From contig DKGK01000062.1 of assembly GCA_002453265.1 (NCBI GenBank), forward strand, positions 4,291-12,053: a stretch of DNA of 7,763 nucleotides. Direction: 5' to 3'. Positions 1 through 7,152 of this stretch are shown one piece after another. The notes beneath the pieces were generated by a model, which was not told the origin of the DNA, did not search any database, and worked only from the letters and a program-made list of their open reading frames with translations. Positions within the stretch are counted from its first letter, which is position 1, and each line of letters starts with the position of its first letter. The translations under genes were made by a program, and so were the position numbers. This stretch comes from Flavobacteriales bacterium UBA6772 (GTDB lineage Bacteria; Bacteroidota; Bacteroidia; Flavobacteriales; UBA7430).

Positions 1-298
1 AGCCTTGTAATAGGGCAAAGGACTTAGAACAGATTATTCTCAGAATCCATATCCCAAACTCACAGAAACCACCACAAACAAGACCTATGTAAGTATTCCT
101 CAAAAAAGGCTTAACAAAACTAAAGTTGAGCTTTTAAATGAACTAAACTTTGAAGGAGAATATTTTACGGTAACAGAAAACGGGATTTACCTATATTGTA
201 CTAAAGAAATAAACAAATGTAAACTCAGCAACAATTTTATAGAATCCAAATTAGGGATTTCTTGTAGCACCAGAAACTGGCGAACGCTCTTAAATTAA
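1..298 (+). pseudogene. DUF1697-family protein, 3' fragment with frameshift (partial at left edge)
   Basis: This is the C-terminal part of a protein I recognise as DUF1697, a conserved family of unknown function of about 175 residues. The reading frame ending in TAA at 296-298 gives a C-terminal stretch with YFTVTENGIYLYC, KLSNNFIESKLG and TRNWRTLLN. This matches the family pattern of a YLYCPNG-type loop, KL(T/N)NNF and TTRNW(K/R)T. Going upstream, that frame hits TAA and TAG at 8-13. Family-like sequence (AKDLEQII) continues in the next frame over positions 15-38 and would join to SQNPYP if one T were restored near 37-39, so a 1-base deletion is likely. The loop normally reading PNGYGRTKL has become TKEINKCKL, and the protein stops several residues before the usual KLxEL tail, which also fits decay. 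A sequencing error could explain the frameshift alone. It is convergent with moxR, 34 bp away. Confidence 0.7.
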
Positions 299-332
299 AA
301 TCGTTTTTTAGTACTCCCCCAAATAATTATAA
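299..332. other. Short convergent intergenic gap
   Basis: This 34-bp stretch separates the DUF1697 remnant from the moxR stop codon. It contains a T6 run, a C5 run and the AT-only alternation ATAATTATAATTAT, but no GC-containing stem followed by a T tract. I therefore see no convincing intrinsic terminator for the minus-strand operon here, and transcripts may run into the antisense of the DUF1697 remnant. Confidence 0.5.
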
Positions 333-1298
333 TTATAAAATAGAGGCAACTAATTTCTCAACACTCATCCCTTCTGCATCAGCTTTGTAATTTCTTACAA
401 TACGGTGACGTAAAATTGGAAGAGCTACCGCTTTCACATCTTCAATATCCGGAGAATATTTTCCATTAATTGCAGCATAGGCTTTTGCAGCTAGTACTAA
501 GAACTGAGATGCTCTAGGTCCTGCTCCCCAAGAAAGGTATTTTTTCACTTCAGCTGTAGCAAACTCACCATCTGGTCTGGTTTTACCAACCAATTTAACA
601 GCATATTCAACTACATTATCTGCCACTGGAATTTTGCGAACCAATTCTTGAATTGCAATAATATCTTTAGTAGATAAAACTTCTTTTACTTCAACTTTTC
701 TGTCCGAAGTAGTATTTTTAACAATTTGCACTTCTTCAGAAAAAGAAGGATACTCAACGTTTAGGTTAAACATAAAACGGTCTAACTGAGCTTCTGGCAA
801 AGGATAAGTTCCTTCTTGCTCAATAGGGTTTTGTGTAGCCAAAACAAAAAATGGCTTGTCTAATTTATGATGAATTCCTGCAGCTGTAACAGAACGCTCT
901 TGCATTGCTTCTAAAAGAGCTGCTTGAGTTTTTGGAGGAGTACGATTGATCTCATCAGCTAAAATAACATTTGAAAATATTGGCCCTTTAACAAACTTAA
1001 AGTTTCTATTTTCATCTAATATCTCAGCACCAATAATATCCGAAGGCATTAAATCTGGGGTAAACTGAATACGAGAAAAATTTAATCCTAAAGAATCGCT
1101 AATTGTTTGAACTAATAGTGTTTTTGCCAAACCTGGAACTCCAACTAGCAAAACATGACCTCTACAGAATATAGCCAAAATAAGCTCTTCGACAACCTTA
1201 TCTTGACCAACTATAACTTTGGCTATTTCGTTTTTTAAGCTCGAAAATTGAACTTTTAAATTATCTAATTCTACTATATCTGTATGCTGATTTTTCAT
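333..1298 (-). CDS. MoxR-family AAA+ ATPase
   Basis: This is a cytoplasmic MoxR-type AAA+ ATPase, a family thought to act as chaperones that mature or activate protein complexes, often with von Willebrand A partners. Counting from the ATG at 1298 (321 residues), it shows Walker A GVPGLAKT at about 53-60, Walker B VILADEINR at about 111-119, sensor 1 ATQNPIEQEG at about 154-163, the arginine-finger segment EAQLDRF at about 169-175 and sensor 2 GAGPRAS at about 258-264, followed by the helical lid. All key residues are present and the length is normal. A TTG at 1316 would add six residues. I chose the ATG because it sits 2 nt after the surA-like stop codon, a typical coupled start. It is the last gene of the operon. 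The DUF58 and VWA (Bat) genes often found beside moxR are not within this window. The family call is firm, but the client is unknown. Confidence 0.95.
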   Translation of the reverse strand: MKNQHTDIVELDNLKVQFSSLKNEIAKVIVGQDKVVEELILAIFCRGHVLLVGVPGLAKTLLVQTISDSLGLNFSRIQFTPDLMPSDIIGAEILDENRNFKFVKGPIFSNVILADEINRTPPKTQAALLEAMQERSVTAAGIHHKLDKPFFVLATQNPIEQEGTYPLPEAQLDRFMFNLNVEYPSFSEEVQIVKNTTSDRKVEVKEVLSTKDIIAIQELVRKIPVADNVVEYAVKLVGKTRPDGEFATAEVKKYLSWGAGPRASQFLVLAAKAYAAINGKYSPDIEDVKAVALPILRHRIVRNYKADAEGMSVEKLVASIL

Positions 1299-1300
1299 CT

Positions 1301-2668
1301 TTATTTCTTTAACCAATTGTAATGGAATTCTTCAGATTCGAACGATTCATTGATCCGAACATAAGTTATATCTAAAGATTTATTAATCCATTTTTCTATA
1401 GATTCATCTTTTTTACTTTCTAAAGCTAAGTCTCTAATTTTCTTGTAATCATCAATTAAATTTACTTGATGCTGATCTTTTCGGTCTAAAACCATAAACA
1501 TTCTGAATGCTTCTTTACCATCTTCCATTTTCAAATAAAGTGGTTCGGTTATAGCGTCAACTTCTAAATTCTCTATTGCGGTATTAATCCCTTGTTCTAA
1601 TTGAGCTAGCTCAAATCTACTTGTTCCATTATTGGAATTAATTAATTTACCTCCATTAAACTTTGTGGTTTTATCATCGGAATGACTCAGCACTGCTTTT
1701 TCGAAAAGTAAATCACCGTTAAGAATAGAGTCTCTAACGGAAATTAATATATCCTTGGCAATATTTAAATCTACAGGAGAAATTTTAGGAGACATTAAAA
1801 TATGACGAATATCTACCTCACCTTCTCTCCGTTCTTCTAAAAGTGCAATGTGATATCCATATTCAGTTTTAAAAACATCAGAGACTTCACCTTCTTCCAA
1901 ACCAAACATAACTGCCTCAAACTCCTTAACAAACATACCTCTTTTTATAGCAGTATATAAACCACCATTTCTGGAAGAACCTGGATCTTCGGAATATAAA
2001 ATTGCAAGAGTTCCAAAACTCTCTCCTTTATTAATTCGATCTTTTAACTTTTCTAACTTTTTCTTCGTTTCAGAAATAGCTACTGGACTTGCTGGTGGTA
2101 ATTTTAATATTTGAGCAACTTCTACCTCTTCATTAACTATTGGTAAACTATCTAGAGGATAAGTACTAAAGTAGCTGCGAATTTCTGAAGGTGTAATGGT
2201 AACATCAGAAGTAATACCGAAACGTACACGCTGTATAAGTAAAGAGCTTTCTATAGGCTCAAACATCTCTTCTTTAATTTCGTAAACTTTTTTATCGAAG
2301 TAACTTTCTAATTGCTCTTCGCTACCCAATTGCTGAATAAAATTGTTGATACGTGAATCAATTTCATTAAAAACTTCATTTTCTGTTACGATAACACTGT
2401 CTAAAACAGCTTGATGCAACATTAGTTTCTGAAACAACAAATCTTCCAACACTTGTACTCTTAGGGCGGCATCGACTTCTAGTCCCTGTGCTTGATACTG
2501 TAAAAGCTGTTGTTCAACATCAGAATTCAAAACAATATTGTTCCCTACAACTCCTGCAATACCATCTACTGTAACTTGAGCAAACAATAGAGAACTAAAT
2601 AAAGCTGCAGCAAAAGCAGTGATTTTCAACTTACTAATAAATTTCAAATTGTTTTGACTTTTTAGCAT
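1301..2668 (-). CDS. SurA-like periplasmic chaperone with two degenerate parvulin domains
   Basis: This is an exported protein of 455 residues from the ATG at 2668. The signal peptide has a basic start (MLKSQNNLKFISKLK), a hydrophobic core and probable cleavage after LLFA near residue 30. The mature protein opens with VDGIAGVVGNNIVLNSDV, the hallmark start of SurA-type chaperone domains that guide outer-membrane proteins through the periplasm. The first parvulin-like domain is at about 180-280 and ends with YGYHIALLEER, but has Gln (VAQIL) where active domains have the first His. The second is at about 286-395 and keeps the first His (IRHILM) but loses the terminal GYHII motif (EAFRMFMVLD). 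Neither domain therefore has a full parvulin signature, so the protein may act as a chaperone rather than an isomerase; this is inference. The start overlaps the preceding gene by 35 nt. An ATG at 2695 would give a longer, less typical leader. The function is assigned by family resemblance. Confidence 0.88.
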   Translation of the reverse strand: MLKSQNNLKFISKLKITAFAAALFSSLLFAQVTVDGIAGVVGNNIVLNSDVEQQLLQYQAQGLEVDAALRVQVLEDLLFQKLMLHQAVLDSVIVTENEVFNEIDSRINNFIQQLGSEEQLESYFDKKVYEIKEEMFEPIESSLLIQRVRFGITSDVTITPSEIRSYFSTYPLDSLPIVNEEVEVAQILKLPPASPVAISETKKKLEKLKDRINKGESFGTLAILYSEDPGSSRNGGLYTAIKRGMFVKEFEAVMFGLEEGEVSDVFKTEYGYHIALLEERREGEVDIRHILMSPKISPVDLNIAKDILISVRDSILNGDLLFEKAVLSHSDDKTTKFNGGKLINSNNGTSRFELAQLEQGINTAIENLEVDAITEPLYLKMEDGKEAFRMFMVLDRKDQHQVNLIDDYKKIRDLALESKKDESIEKWINKSLDITYVRINESFESEEFHYNWLKK

Positions 2669-3473
2669 CTTCCAATAATTTTGACTGAATAACATCAACT
2701 GTTTTTAATTTTTTTTGGTTAAGCAATATACTTTTTATTTCCTCTTCAACATATTCCAAAGGAGCTATTTCTCCTTGTACTTTTTGGTCGAAAAGTTTTA
2801 CGAAATAAACATCTAACGAATCTTTGAGATACAAAGTATTAGTTTGCTTAAAAAAAGTTTCGTTTTCGGATGAAGTTGGTAAGAATCTCTCGAACTCTTG
2901 CCAATTTAACCACTCGTTTGGATTGTAATAAAACCTTTTCGCATATTGATGAGCATAAGCCTCTATAGCTTCAAGGTTTAGGGTGTCCTTAGCAAAAACC
3001 CATTTTTTTATGGAGTCTAATTCTGGGGCAACTATACTAACTTTTACCATCATTAACTTTACCACATCATTTGCTAATATATAATCGTCGGAATGTGCTT
3101 TGTAATAACTTTGTAAAGCATCTACAGAGACTAAAGTATCGTTGTTTTGTTGAATTAACTTTTGCTCATAAGCGTGAATAAGCAAGGACCTACGGTAATC
3201 TTCTAAGCGTTTGTCAATATCGAATTCGCTTAAATCTATATTGAGTTCTGCTTTTTGAAGCAACAGCTCTTCCTGTGCCCAATTTTGTGCATATTGCTGA
3301 ATAAAAGCCAAACTATCGGCTGAAGATAAATCCTTATTTAGAATCGACTGCAGGTCTGATTCATACAAATACGAATCGCCAAGTCTAGCAAGTAAAATGT
3401 CGTCAGTTCTCTCGAAGAGAGAACATGACGACAAAATCGTAAGGATTAATATGTTAAATAAAAGCTTTCGCAA
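2634..3473 (-). CDS. SurA/PpiC-related lipoprotein lacking parvulin catalytic residues
   Basis: This predicted lipoprotein has 279 residues. The N-terminus MRKLLFNILILTILSSC is a type II signal peptide with lipobox LSSC and the lipidated Cys at residue 17. Residues after Cys (SLFERTDD) show no obvious acidic surface-export signal at +2 to +6, so it is probably periplasm-facing. The segment LLARLGDSYLYESDL (about 27-41) resembles the start of the SurA/PpiC chaperone domain, and a helical region follows. The region expected to be a parvulin domain (about 138-232) begins VVKLMMVKV and ends VYFVKLFDQK, lacking both conserved His positions. It is annotated in relatives as a peptidylprolyl isomerase, but enzymatic activity looks unlikely. 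No ATG is available at this end. The only sensible start is TTG at 3473-3471, one codon after the in-frame TAA of the preceding gene. A strong hairpin covers the lipobox codons (3398-3433). It probably helps fold or escort envelope proteins with its two neighbours. Confidence 0.82.
   Translation of the reverse strand: MRKLLFNILILTILSSCSLFERTDDILLARLGDSYLYESDLQSILNKDLSSADSLAFIQQYAQNWAQEELLLQKAELNIDLSEFDIDKRLEDYRRSLLIHAYEQKLIQQNNDTLVSVDALQSYYKAHSDDYILANDVVKLMMVKVSIVAPELDSIKKWVFAKDTLNLEAIEAYAHQYAKRFYYNPNEWLNWQEFERFLPTSSENETFFKQTNTLYLKDSLDVYFVKLFDQKVQGEIAPLEYVEEEIKSILLNQKKLKTVDVIQSKLLEDAKKSKQFEIY
3398..3433 (-). repeat. Near-perfect inverted repeat (16-bp arms) across the lipobox codons
   Basis: The left arm at 3398-3413 (TGTCGTCA then GTTCTCTC) is complementary to the right arm at 3417-3433 (GAGAGAAC, A, TGACGACA). 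There is a 3-nt spacer at 3414-3416 and a single unpaired base at 3425, giving 16 base pairs. In the mRNA the hairpin starts 40 nt after the TTG start codon, its bulged U is the first base of the lipobox Cys codon, and it is followed by UUUUA (3397-3393). This makes it look like an intrinsic terminator or a translational roadblock at the beginning of the gene. The structure is directly visible; any regulatory role is inference. Confidence 0.85.
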
Positions 3474-3476
3474 TGC

Positions 3477-5603
3477 TTATTCTTTCTTTAATTCTGTGGT
3501 ATATAAATTTCCATACCATTCAAAAATAATGTCTTTAGAAGAACCTAAAGCTCTTCTAGCTGTTCCAAAAGCTTTCACAAAATGACCTTTGTAAGAAGGT
3601 GTTTTAGGCTCTTCTACAATATCAAGTTCTGAAAGATTATTAGTTTTAACTAAATCTAATACATAAGTATTAATTACTACATCGTATTTAGCACTCAATT
3701 CTGCTAACCAAGCTTTTTCTAGTGTATTTTGATAATCGGAAGTAATTAAACCTTTTGCTTCGCTTAGAGCTTTTACTTTTGGAGTAATTACTTCATTTAT
3801 GTAAACAACTTTCACATTTTCGTTATCGTGAATAAGATCTGAAACACCTACTACCCACTCCACTTGGTCTACGTCAGAATTATCTCCTTTTAAATAGATA
3901 CCTTCTTTAATATCCATATTTAAAGATGATTTCTTATTAACTTTAGCTTGAAGTTTAGTTAAATCTGTTTTGCCCTTACTTAGTTTCTTATAAGCTTTGC
4001 AAGCAATATTTTCATTTTGACAGTTTACAACTTTAGCGTCTACACGAGTCTCCCACATATAGTTTTCCTTATTTGCTGCATAGAATGCTTTTAAACCCGT
4101 CGTATCTTTTACCGCTTTAGACCAAATTTTCTTATCGGTTAATTCATATAATAAAATACCATCTCTATACTCCTGCATCAATAAACGGAAATCGTTGTAT
4201 TTGTTTTCTAAATTTTCGTTCTCGTAAGCAATAACTCTATCCTCGGACCATGAGATAAAAACATCATCTACCAAAGTAGAAATTTGAACCTTTGACTTCA
4301 TCTTGCGAACAGATTTCATTAAATAAGTTGCGAAAGCTGATTGTAAGTACTTTTTATCTCCTAAAGAAAATACTGTTTTAGTAAGGTTTTTAGCATTATC
4401 TTCTAAAGACCATTTACCTGCAATAAAGTCTGTGTTTACAATTTTTTTAAACTCGTTTACAGCAGCTCTATTCTCCTTATAATTGTATTCTATCTTTAGT
4501 TTATTAACCAAAGAAGTTCTTTTTTCTTGAGCTCTAGAATCTTTCTCAATTTTCTTTTTCAACTCCACTTTCTCCTCGTCAAAAGAGCCCAAACCTTTTT
4601 TATCGATTAACTTAATAATGTGCCAACCGTAAGGAGTTTCTGTAGGTATAGAAACATCACCAATATTAGCAAGAGAAAAGGCAGCGTTTTCAAAAGACTC
4701 TACCATTCTGTTTGTTCCAAACCAAGGCAAAATACCGCCTTTAGAAGCATTGTTTTTATCGTCTGAATATTGTTTTGCCATTTCATCGAAATCGGCATTT
4801 TCAGAAATCAACTTTGTATAAATTTCGTTGACTTTATTTTCTGTAAAAGTAAGCTCTTCAGGAGAATTTTCTCCTGAACCTTTTGGGTACTTTACCATAA
4901 TATGAGCCGTTCTTACTTCGCCTCTAGACTCACGTTTATCGTTCACTTTTAAAATATGATACCCAAAACGAGTACGTACTATTTCCGAAACCTCACCTAC
5001 TTTAGTATTGTAAGCAGCATTTTCGAAAGGGTACACCATATACATAGCACTAAAGTAACCTAAGTTACCTGCATTATCTTTTGCCGATGGATCTTGAGAA
5101 TATTGTTTTGCATAAACCTCAAAACTAGCACCTTTAACAATTTCCTTGCGGAGTTTTAAAATCTTATTATATGCTTTTAAAGTATCTGATACAGATGCAT
5201 TTGGAGCAATCGTGATAAGAATATGACTTGCTTTCACCTCTTGTTTCAAACGCTCATAAGCTTCAACAACTAGTTGTTCGCCAGCTTCGTTATCTACCAA
5301 ATACGGGTTAGCCAATTGCTTTCGGTAACCTGCTAATTCTTTTACAAAAGCGGGAACGGTATCCATTCCTAAAGCTTCTGCTTCTTTTACTTTAAGCTTA
5401 AAGTTTACGAATAAATCAACATATTCGTCTAAAGTCTTAGGATCTAAGTCTTCACCAACAGCTCTATTTTTATTGTAAATACTTAAAAAGTCATCGACAC
5501 TTACCGCCTCATCAGCAATAGTTAATAAAGTACGATTAGATTTTTGAGCTACTGCACTAAAACTAATTAATGCAATTACGAATGAACAAATTATTTTTTT
5601 CAT
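3477..5603 (-). CDS. Secreted peptidyl-prolyl cis-trans isomerase with two parvulin domains (PpiC/SurA family)
   Basis: This exported foldase of 708 residues would catalyse cis-trans isomerisation of prolyl bonds in the periplasm. A Sec signal peptide (MKKIICSFVIALISFSAVAQ) is probably cleaved after AVA. An N-terminal SurA-like helical region (about 25-120) is followed by two parvulin domains. The first, at about 123-222, has ASHILI, YSQDPSAKDNAGNLGYF and FGYHILKV. The second, at about 231-334, has TAHIMV, YSDDKNNASKGGILPWFG and YGWHIIKL. Both keep the conserved His residues at each end and the GG-type centre, in contrast to the two genes downstream. The remaining 370 residues match no domain I recognise and contain two cysteines seven residues apart (CQNENIAC, about 527-534). 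I chose the ATG at 5603, 11 nt after the guaB stop; a TTG at 5606 would add only one residue. It is probably co-transcribed with guaB. The family call is firm; the clients are unknown. Confidence 0.93.
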   Translation of the reverse strand: MKKIICSFVIALISFSAVAQKSNRTLLTIADEAVSVDDFLSIYNKNRAVGEDLDPKTLDEYVDLFVNFKLKVKEAEALGMDTVPAFVKELAGYRKQLANPYLVDNEAGEQLVVEAYERLKQEVKASHILITIAPNASVSDTLKAYNKILKLRKEIVKGASFEVYAKQYSQDPSAKDNAGNLGYFSAMYMVYPFENAAYNTKVGEVSEIVRTRFGYHILKVNDKRESRGEVRTAHIMVKYPKGSGENSPEELTFTENKVNEIYTKLISENADFDEMAKQYSDDKNNASKGGILPWFGTNRMVESFENAAFSLANIGDVSIPTETPYGWHIIKLIDKKGLGSFDEEKVELKKKIEKDSRAQEKRTSLVNKLKIEYNYKENRAAVNEFKKIVNTDFIAGKWSLEDNAKNLTKTVFSLGDKKYLQSAFATYLMKSVRKMKSKVQISTLVDDVFISWSEDRVIAYENENLENKYNDFRLLMQEYRDGILLYELTDKKIWSKAVKDTTGLKAFYAANKENYMWETRVDAKVVNCQNENIACKAYKKLSKGKTDLTKLQAKVNKKSSLNMDIKEGIYLKGDNSDVDQVEWVVGVSDLIHDNENVKVVYINEVITPKVKALSEAKGLITSDYQNTLEKAWLAELSAKYDVVINTYVLDLVKTNNLSELDIVEEPKTPSYKGHFVKAFGTARRALGSSKDIIFEWYGNLYTTELKKE
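4857..4878 (-). repeat. Perfect 10-bp inverted repeat inside the parvulin gene
   Basis: TTCAGGAGAA at 4857-4866 and TTCTCCTGAA at 4869-4878 are exact reverse complements separated by TT. In the mRNA they would form a 9-bp stem with a 4-nt loop. The sequence encodes SGENSPEE, just after the first strand of the second parvulin domain. No function is evident, and it may be a chance result of codon choice in a Ser/Gly/Glu-rich loop. Confidence 0.6.
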
Positions 5604-5614
5604 CAAACTAGATT

Positions 5615-7093
5615 TTATTTTCTACTATAGTTAGGTGCTTCACGGGTAATAGTAACATCATGCGGATGAGATTCTGTTACACCTGCACTTGTAATTCTTA
5701 CAAACTGTGATTTTTCTTGTAGTGTTTTAATGTCTTTAGAACCACAGTATCCCATACCAGCTCTAAGTCCACCAACAAATTGATACATTACTTCGGCTAA
5801 AGAGCCTTTATAATCTACACGACCAACAATTCCTTCTGGAACTAATTTTTGTACATCGTCTTCAACATCTTGAAAATAACGGTCTTTAGAACCCGCTTTC
5901 ATAGCATCAATAGATCCCATTCCACGATAAGCTTTATACTTACGACCTTCAAAAATAATTGTTTCACCAGGAGACTCTTCCGTACCTGCTAATAAAGAAC
6001 CTAGCATTACAGAATCGGCACCTGCAGAAATAGCCTTTACAATATCTCCTGTATAACGAATACCTCCATCTGCAATTACAGGAACGCCTGAACCTTTTAT
6101 AGCATCGGCTACCATCATAACAGCAGTTAATTGAGGTACACCTACACCTGCAACTATACGAGTAGTGCAAATAGACCCCGGACCAATACCAACTTTAAGT
6201 CCATCAGCTCCAGCTTCCACTAAATACTTAGCAGCTTCTGCAGTCGCAATATTACCAACCACAACATCTAAATTTGGGTACTTAGCTTTAATTACTTTAA
6301 GAGTATCTACCACACCTTTGGTATGCCCATGGGCAGTATCTACAATAACAGCATCTACACTAGCACCAACCAAAGCAGTTACTCTGTCCATAACATCAGC
6401 TGTAACACCAACACCAGCAGCAACTCTAAGTCTACCAAAAGAGTCTTTGTTAGCATTAGGTTGTACACGAACTTTAATAATATCTCTGTAAGTAATAAGT
6501 CCAACTAAAACATTGTCCTCATTTACTACAGGTAATTTTTCAATTTTATGTTTTTGAAGAATGTCTTCGGCCTGAGCTAAAGAAGTATTTTCTTTAGTTA
6601 CAATTAAGCCTTCCTTAGTCATCACATCATCTACAGATAAAGTATTGTCTTTTATAAAACGTAAATCTCTATTTGTAACAATACCAATAAGCTTACCTTC
6701 CGTATCCACTACAGGAATTCCACCAATACGGTATTCCTTCATCATCTTCTTAGCATCTGCTACTTTAGAAGTGTGAGAAAGTGTTACAGGGTCTAAGATC
6801 ATTCCAGACTCCGCACGTTTTACCGAGCGAACTTCTTTTGCTTGTGCCTCAATACTCATGTTTTTATGTAAAACAGCAATACCACCTTCACGTGCAATAG
6901 CGATAGCCATAGCCGATTCGGATACTGTATCCATAGCGGCTGATACAATAGGAGTATTTAAAGTAATGTTTCTAGAGAATTTCGATGTGATCTTCACTTC
7001 GCGAGGGAGAATTTCTGAATAAGCTGGAATCAATAATACATCGTCGTATGTTAATCCTTCTCCGATGAATTTATCTGTAGAATGTAAGTCCAT
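5615..7093 (-). CDS. guaB: Inosine-5'-monophosphate dehydrogenase
   Basis: This cytoplasmic enzyme oxidises IMP to XMP with NAD+, the committed step of guanine nucleotide synthesis. The protein has 492 residues, the usual bacterial length. The N-terminus GLTYDDVLLIPAYS and SAAMDTVSE are family hallmarks. Two CBS domains lie at about 95-205 (IGGIPVVD and IEKLPVVN repeats) inserted in the TIM barrel. The catalytic loop GPGSICTTR places the nucleophilic Cys at 309. Phosphate-binding DGGIR is at 342-346, YRGMGS at 389-394, and the flap Arg-Tyr pair in SKDRYFQ at 405-406. No key residue is missing. ATG at 7093-7091 is the clear start, about 31 nt from a TAnnTTTG promoter element. It is the first gene of the cluster, with only 11 nt before the parvulin gene. 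A purine-responsive control is plausible but not shown by the sequence. Confidence 0.98.
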   Translation of the reverse strand: MDLHSTDKFIGEGLTYDDVLLIPAYSEILPREVKITSKFSRNITLNTPIVSAAMDTVSESAMAIAIAREGGIAVLHKNMSIEAQAKEVRSVKRAESGMILDPVTLSHTSKVADAKKMMKEYRIGGIPVVDTEGKLIGIVTNRDLRFIKDNTLSVDDVMTKEGLIVTKENTSLAQAEDILQKHKIEKLPVVNEDNVLVGLITYRDIIKVRVQPNANKDSFGRLRVAAGVGVTADVMDRVTALVGASVDAVIVDTAHGHTKGVVDTLKVIKAKYPNLDVVVGNIATAEAAKYLVEAGADGLKVGIGPGSICTTRIVAGVGVPQLTAVMMVADAIKGSGVPVIADGGIRYTGDIVKAISAGADSVMLGSLLAGTEESPGETIIFEGRKYKAYRGMGSIDAMKAGSKDRYFQDVEDDVQKLVPEGIVGRVDYKGSLAEVMYQFVGGLRAGMGYCGSKDIKTLQEKSQFVRITSAGVTESHPHDVTITREAPNYSRK

Positions 7094-7099
7094 GTAAGT

Positions 7100-7120
7100 G
7101 CAATTTTAGATGATAATTGC
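7100..7120 (-). promoter_or_regulatory. Small inverted repeat in the guaB leader
   Basis: GCAATT at 7100-7105 and AATTGC at 7115-7120 are reverse complements separated by 9 nt, between the predicted promoter element and the guaB ATG. If transcription starts near 7117-7120, the short leader could form a 6-bp, AT-rich hairpin just before the start codon. It is weak, could be a protein-binding site instead, and matches no riboswitch I know. Confidence 0.3.
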
Positions 7121-7123
7121 GTG

Positions 7124-7131
7124 CAAATATA
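7124..7131 (-). promoter_or_regulatory. guaB operon promoter, -7 element
   Basis: On the minus strand this reads TATATTTG, an exact match to the TAnnTTTG -7 element used by the Bacteroidota primary sigma factor. It ends 31 nt from the guaB ATG, implying a short leader of roughly 25 nt. No perfect TTG -33 element lies at the usual 19-21 nt spacing; that region (about 7150-7155 in plus coordinates) reads CTTCTTAG on the minus strand. This is probably the promoter for all five genes. Confidence 0.55.
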
Positions 7132-7152
7132 ATAAAAATTAGACTAAGAAGC

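Noticed and set aside
1299..1316. TTG start at 1316 for moxR, giving six extra residues and overlapping the SurA-like gene
   Set aside because: The ATG at 1298 follows the upstream stop codon by 2 nt and gives the normal family N-terminus, so the TTG is unnecessary.
2669..2698. Earlier starts (TTG 2698 or ATG 2695) for the SurA-like gene
   Set aside because: They lengthen the region before the signal peptide core and enlarge the overlap to over 60 nt; the ATG at 2668 gives a conventional signal peptide. The ATG at 2695 cannot be fully excluded.
3397..3585. Plus-strand open frame of 62 codons opposite the parvulin/lipoprotein junction
   Set aside because: It lies antisense to two well-supported coding regions, spans their junction and shows no protein family features. 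It is open because of the codon content of the opposite strand.
5964..6170. Minus-strand open frame of 68 codons inside guaB in another frame
   Set aside because: Its composition is rich in Cys, Arg, Ser and Tyr, as expected of an out-of-frame reading of conserved guaB, and guaB itself is intact across it.
6165..6508. Two overlapping plus-strand open frames opposite guaB
   Set aside because: Low-complexity Thr/Ser/Ala/Asn-rich translations antisense to the catalytic region of guaB; no start context or domain supports them.
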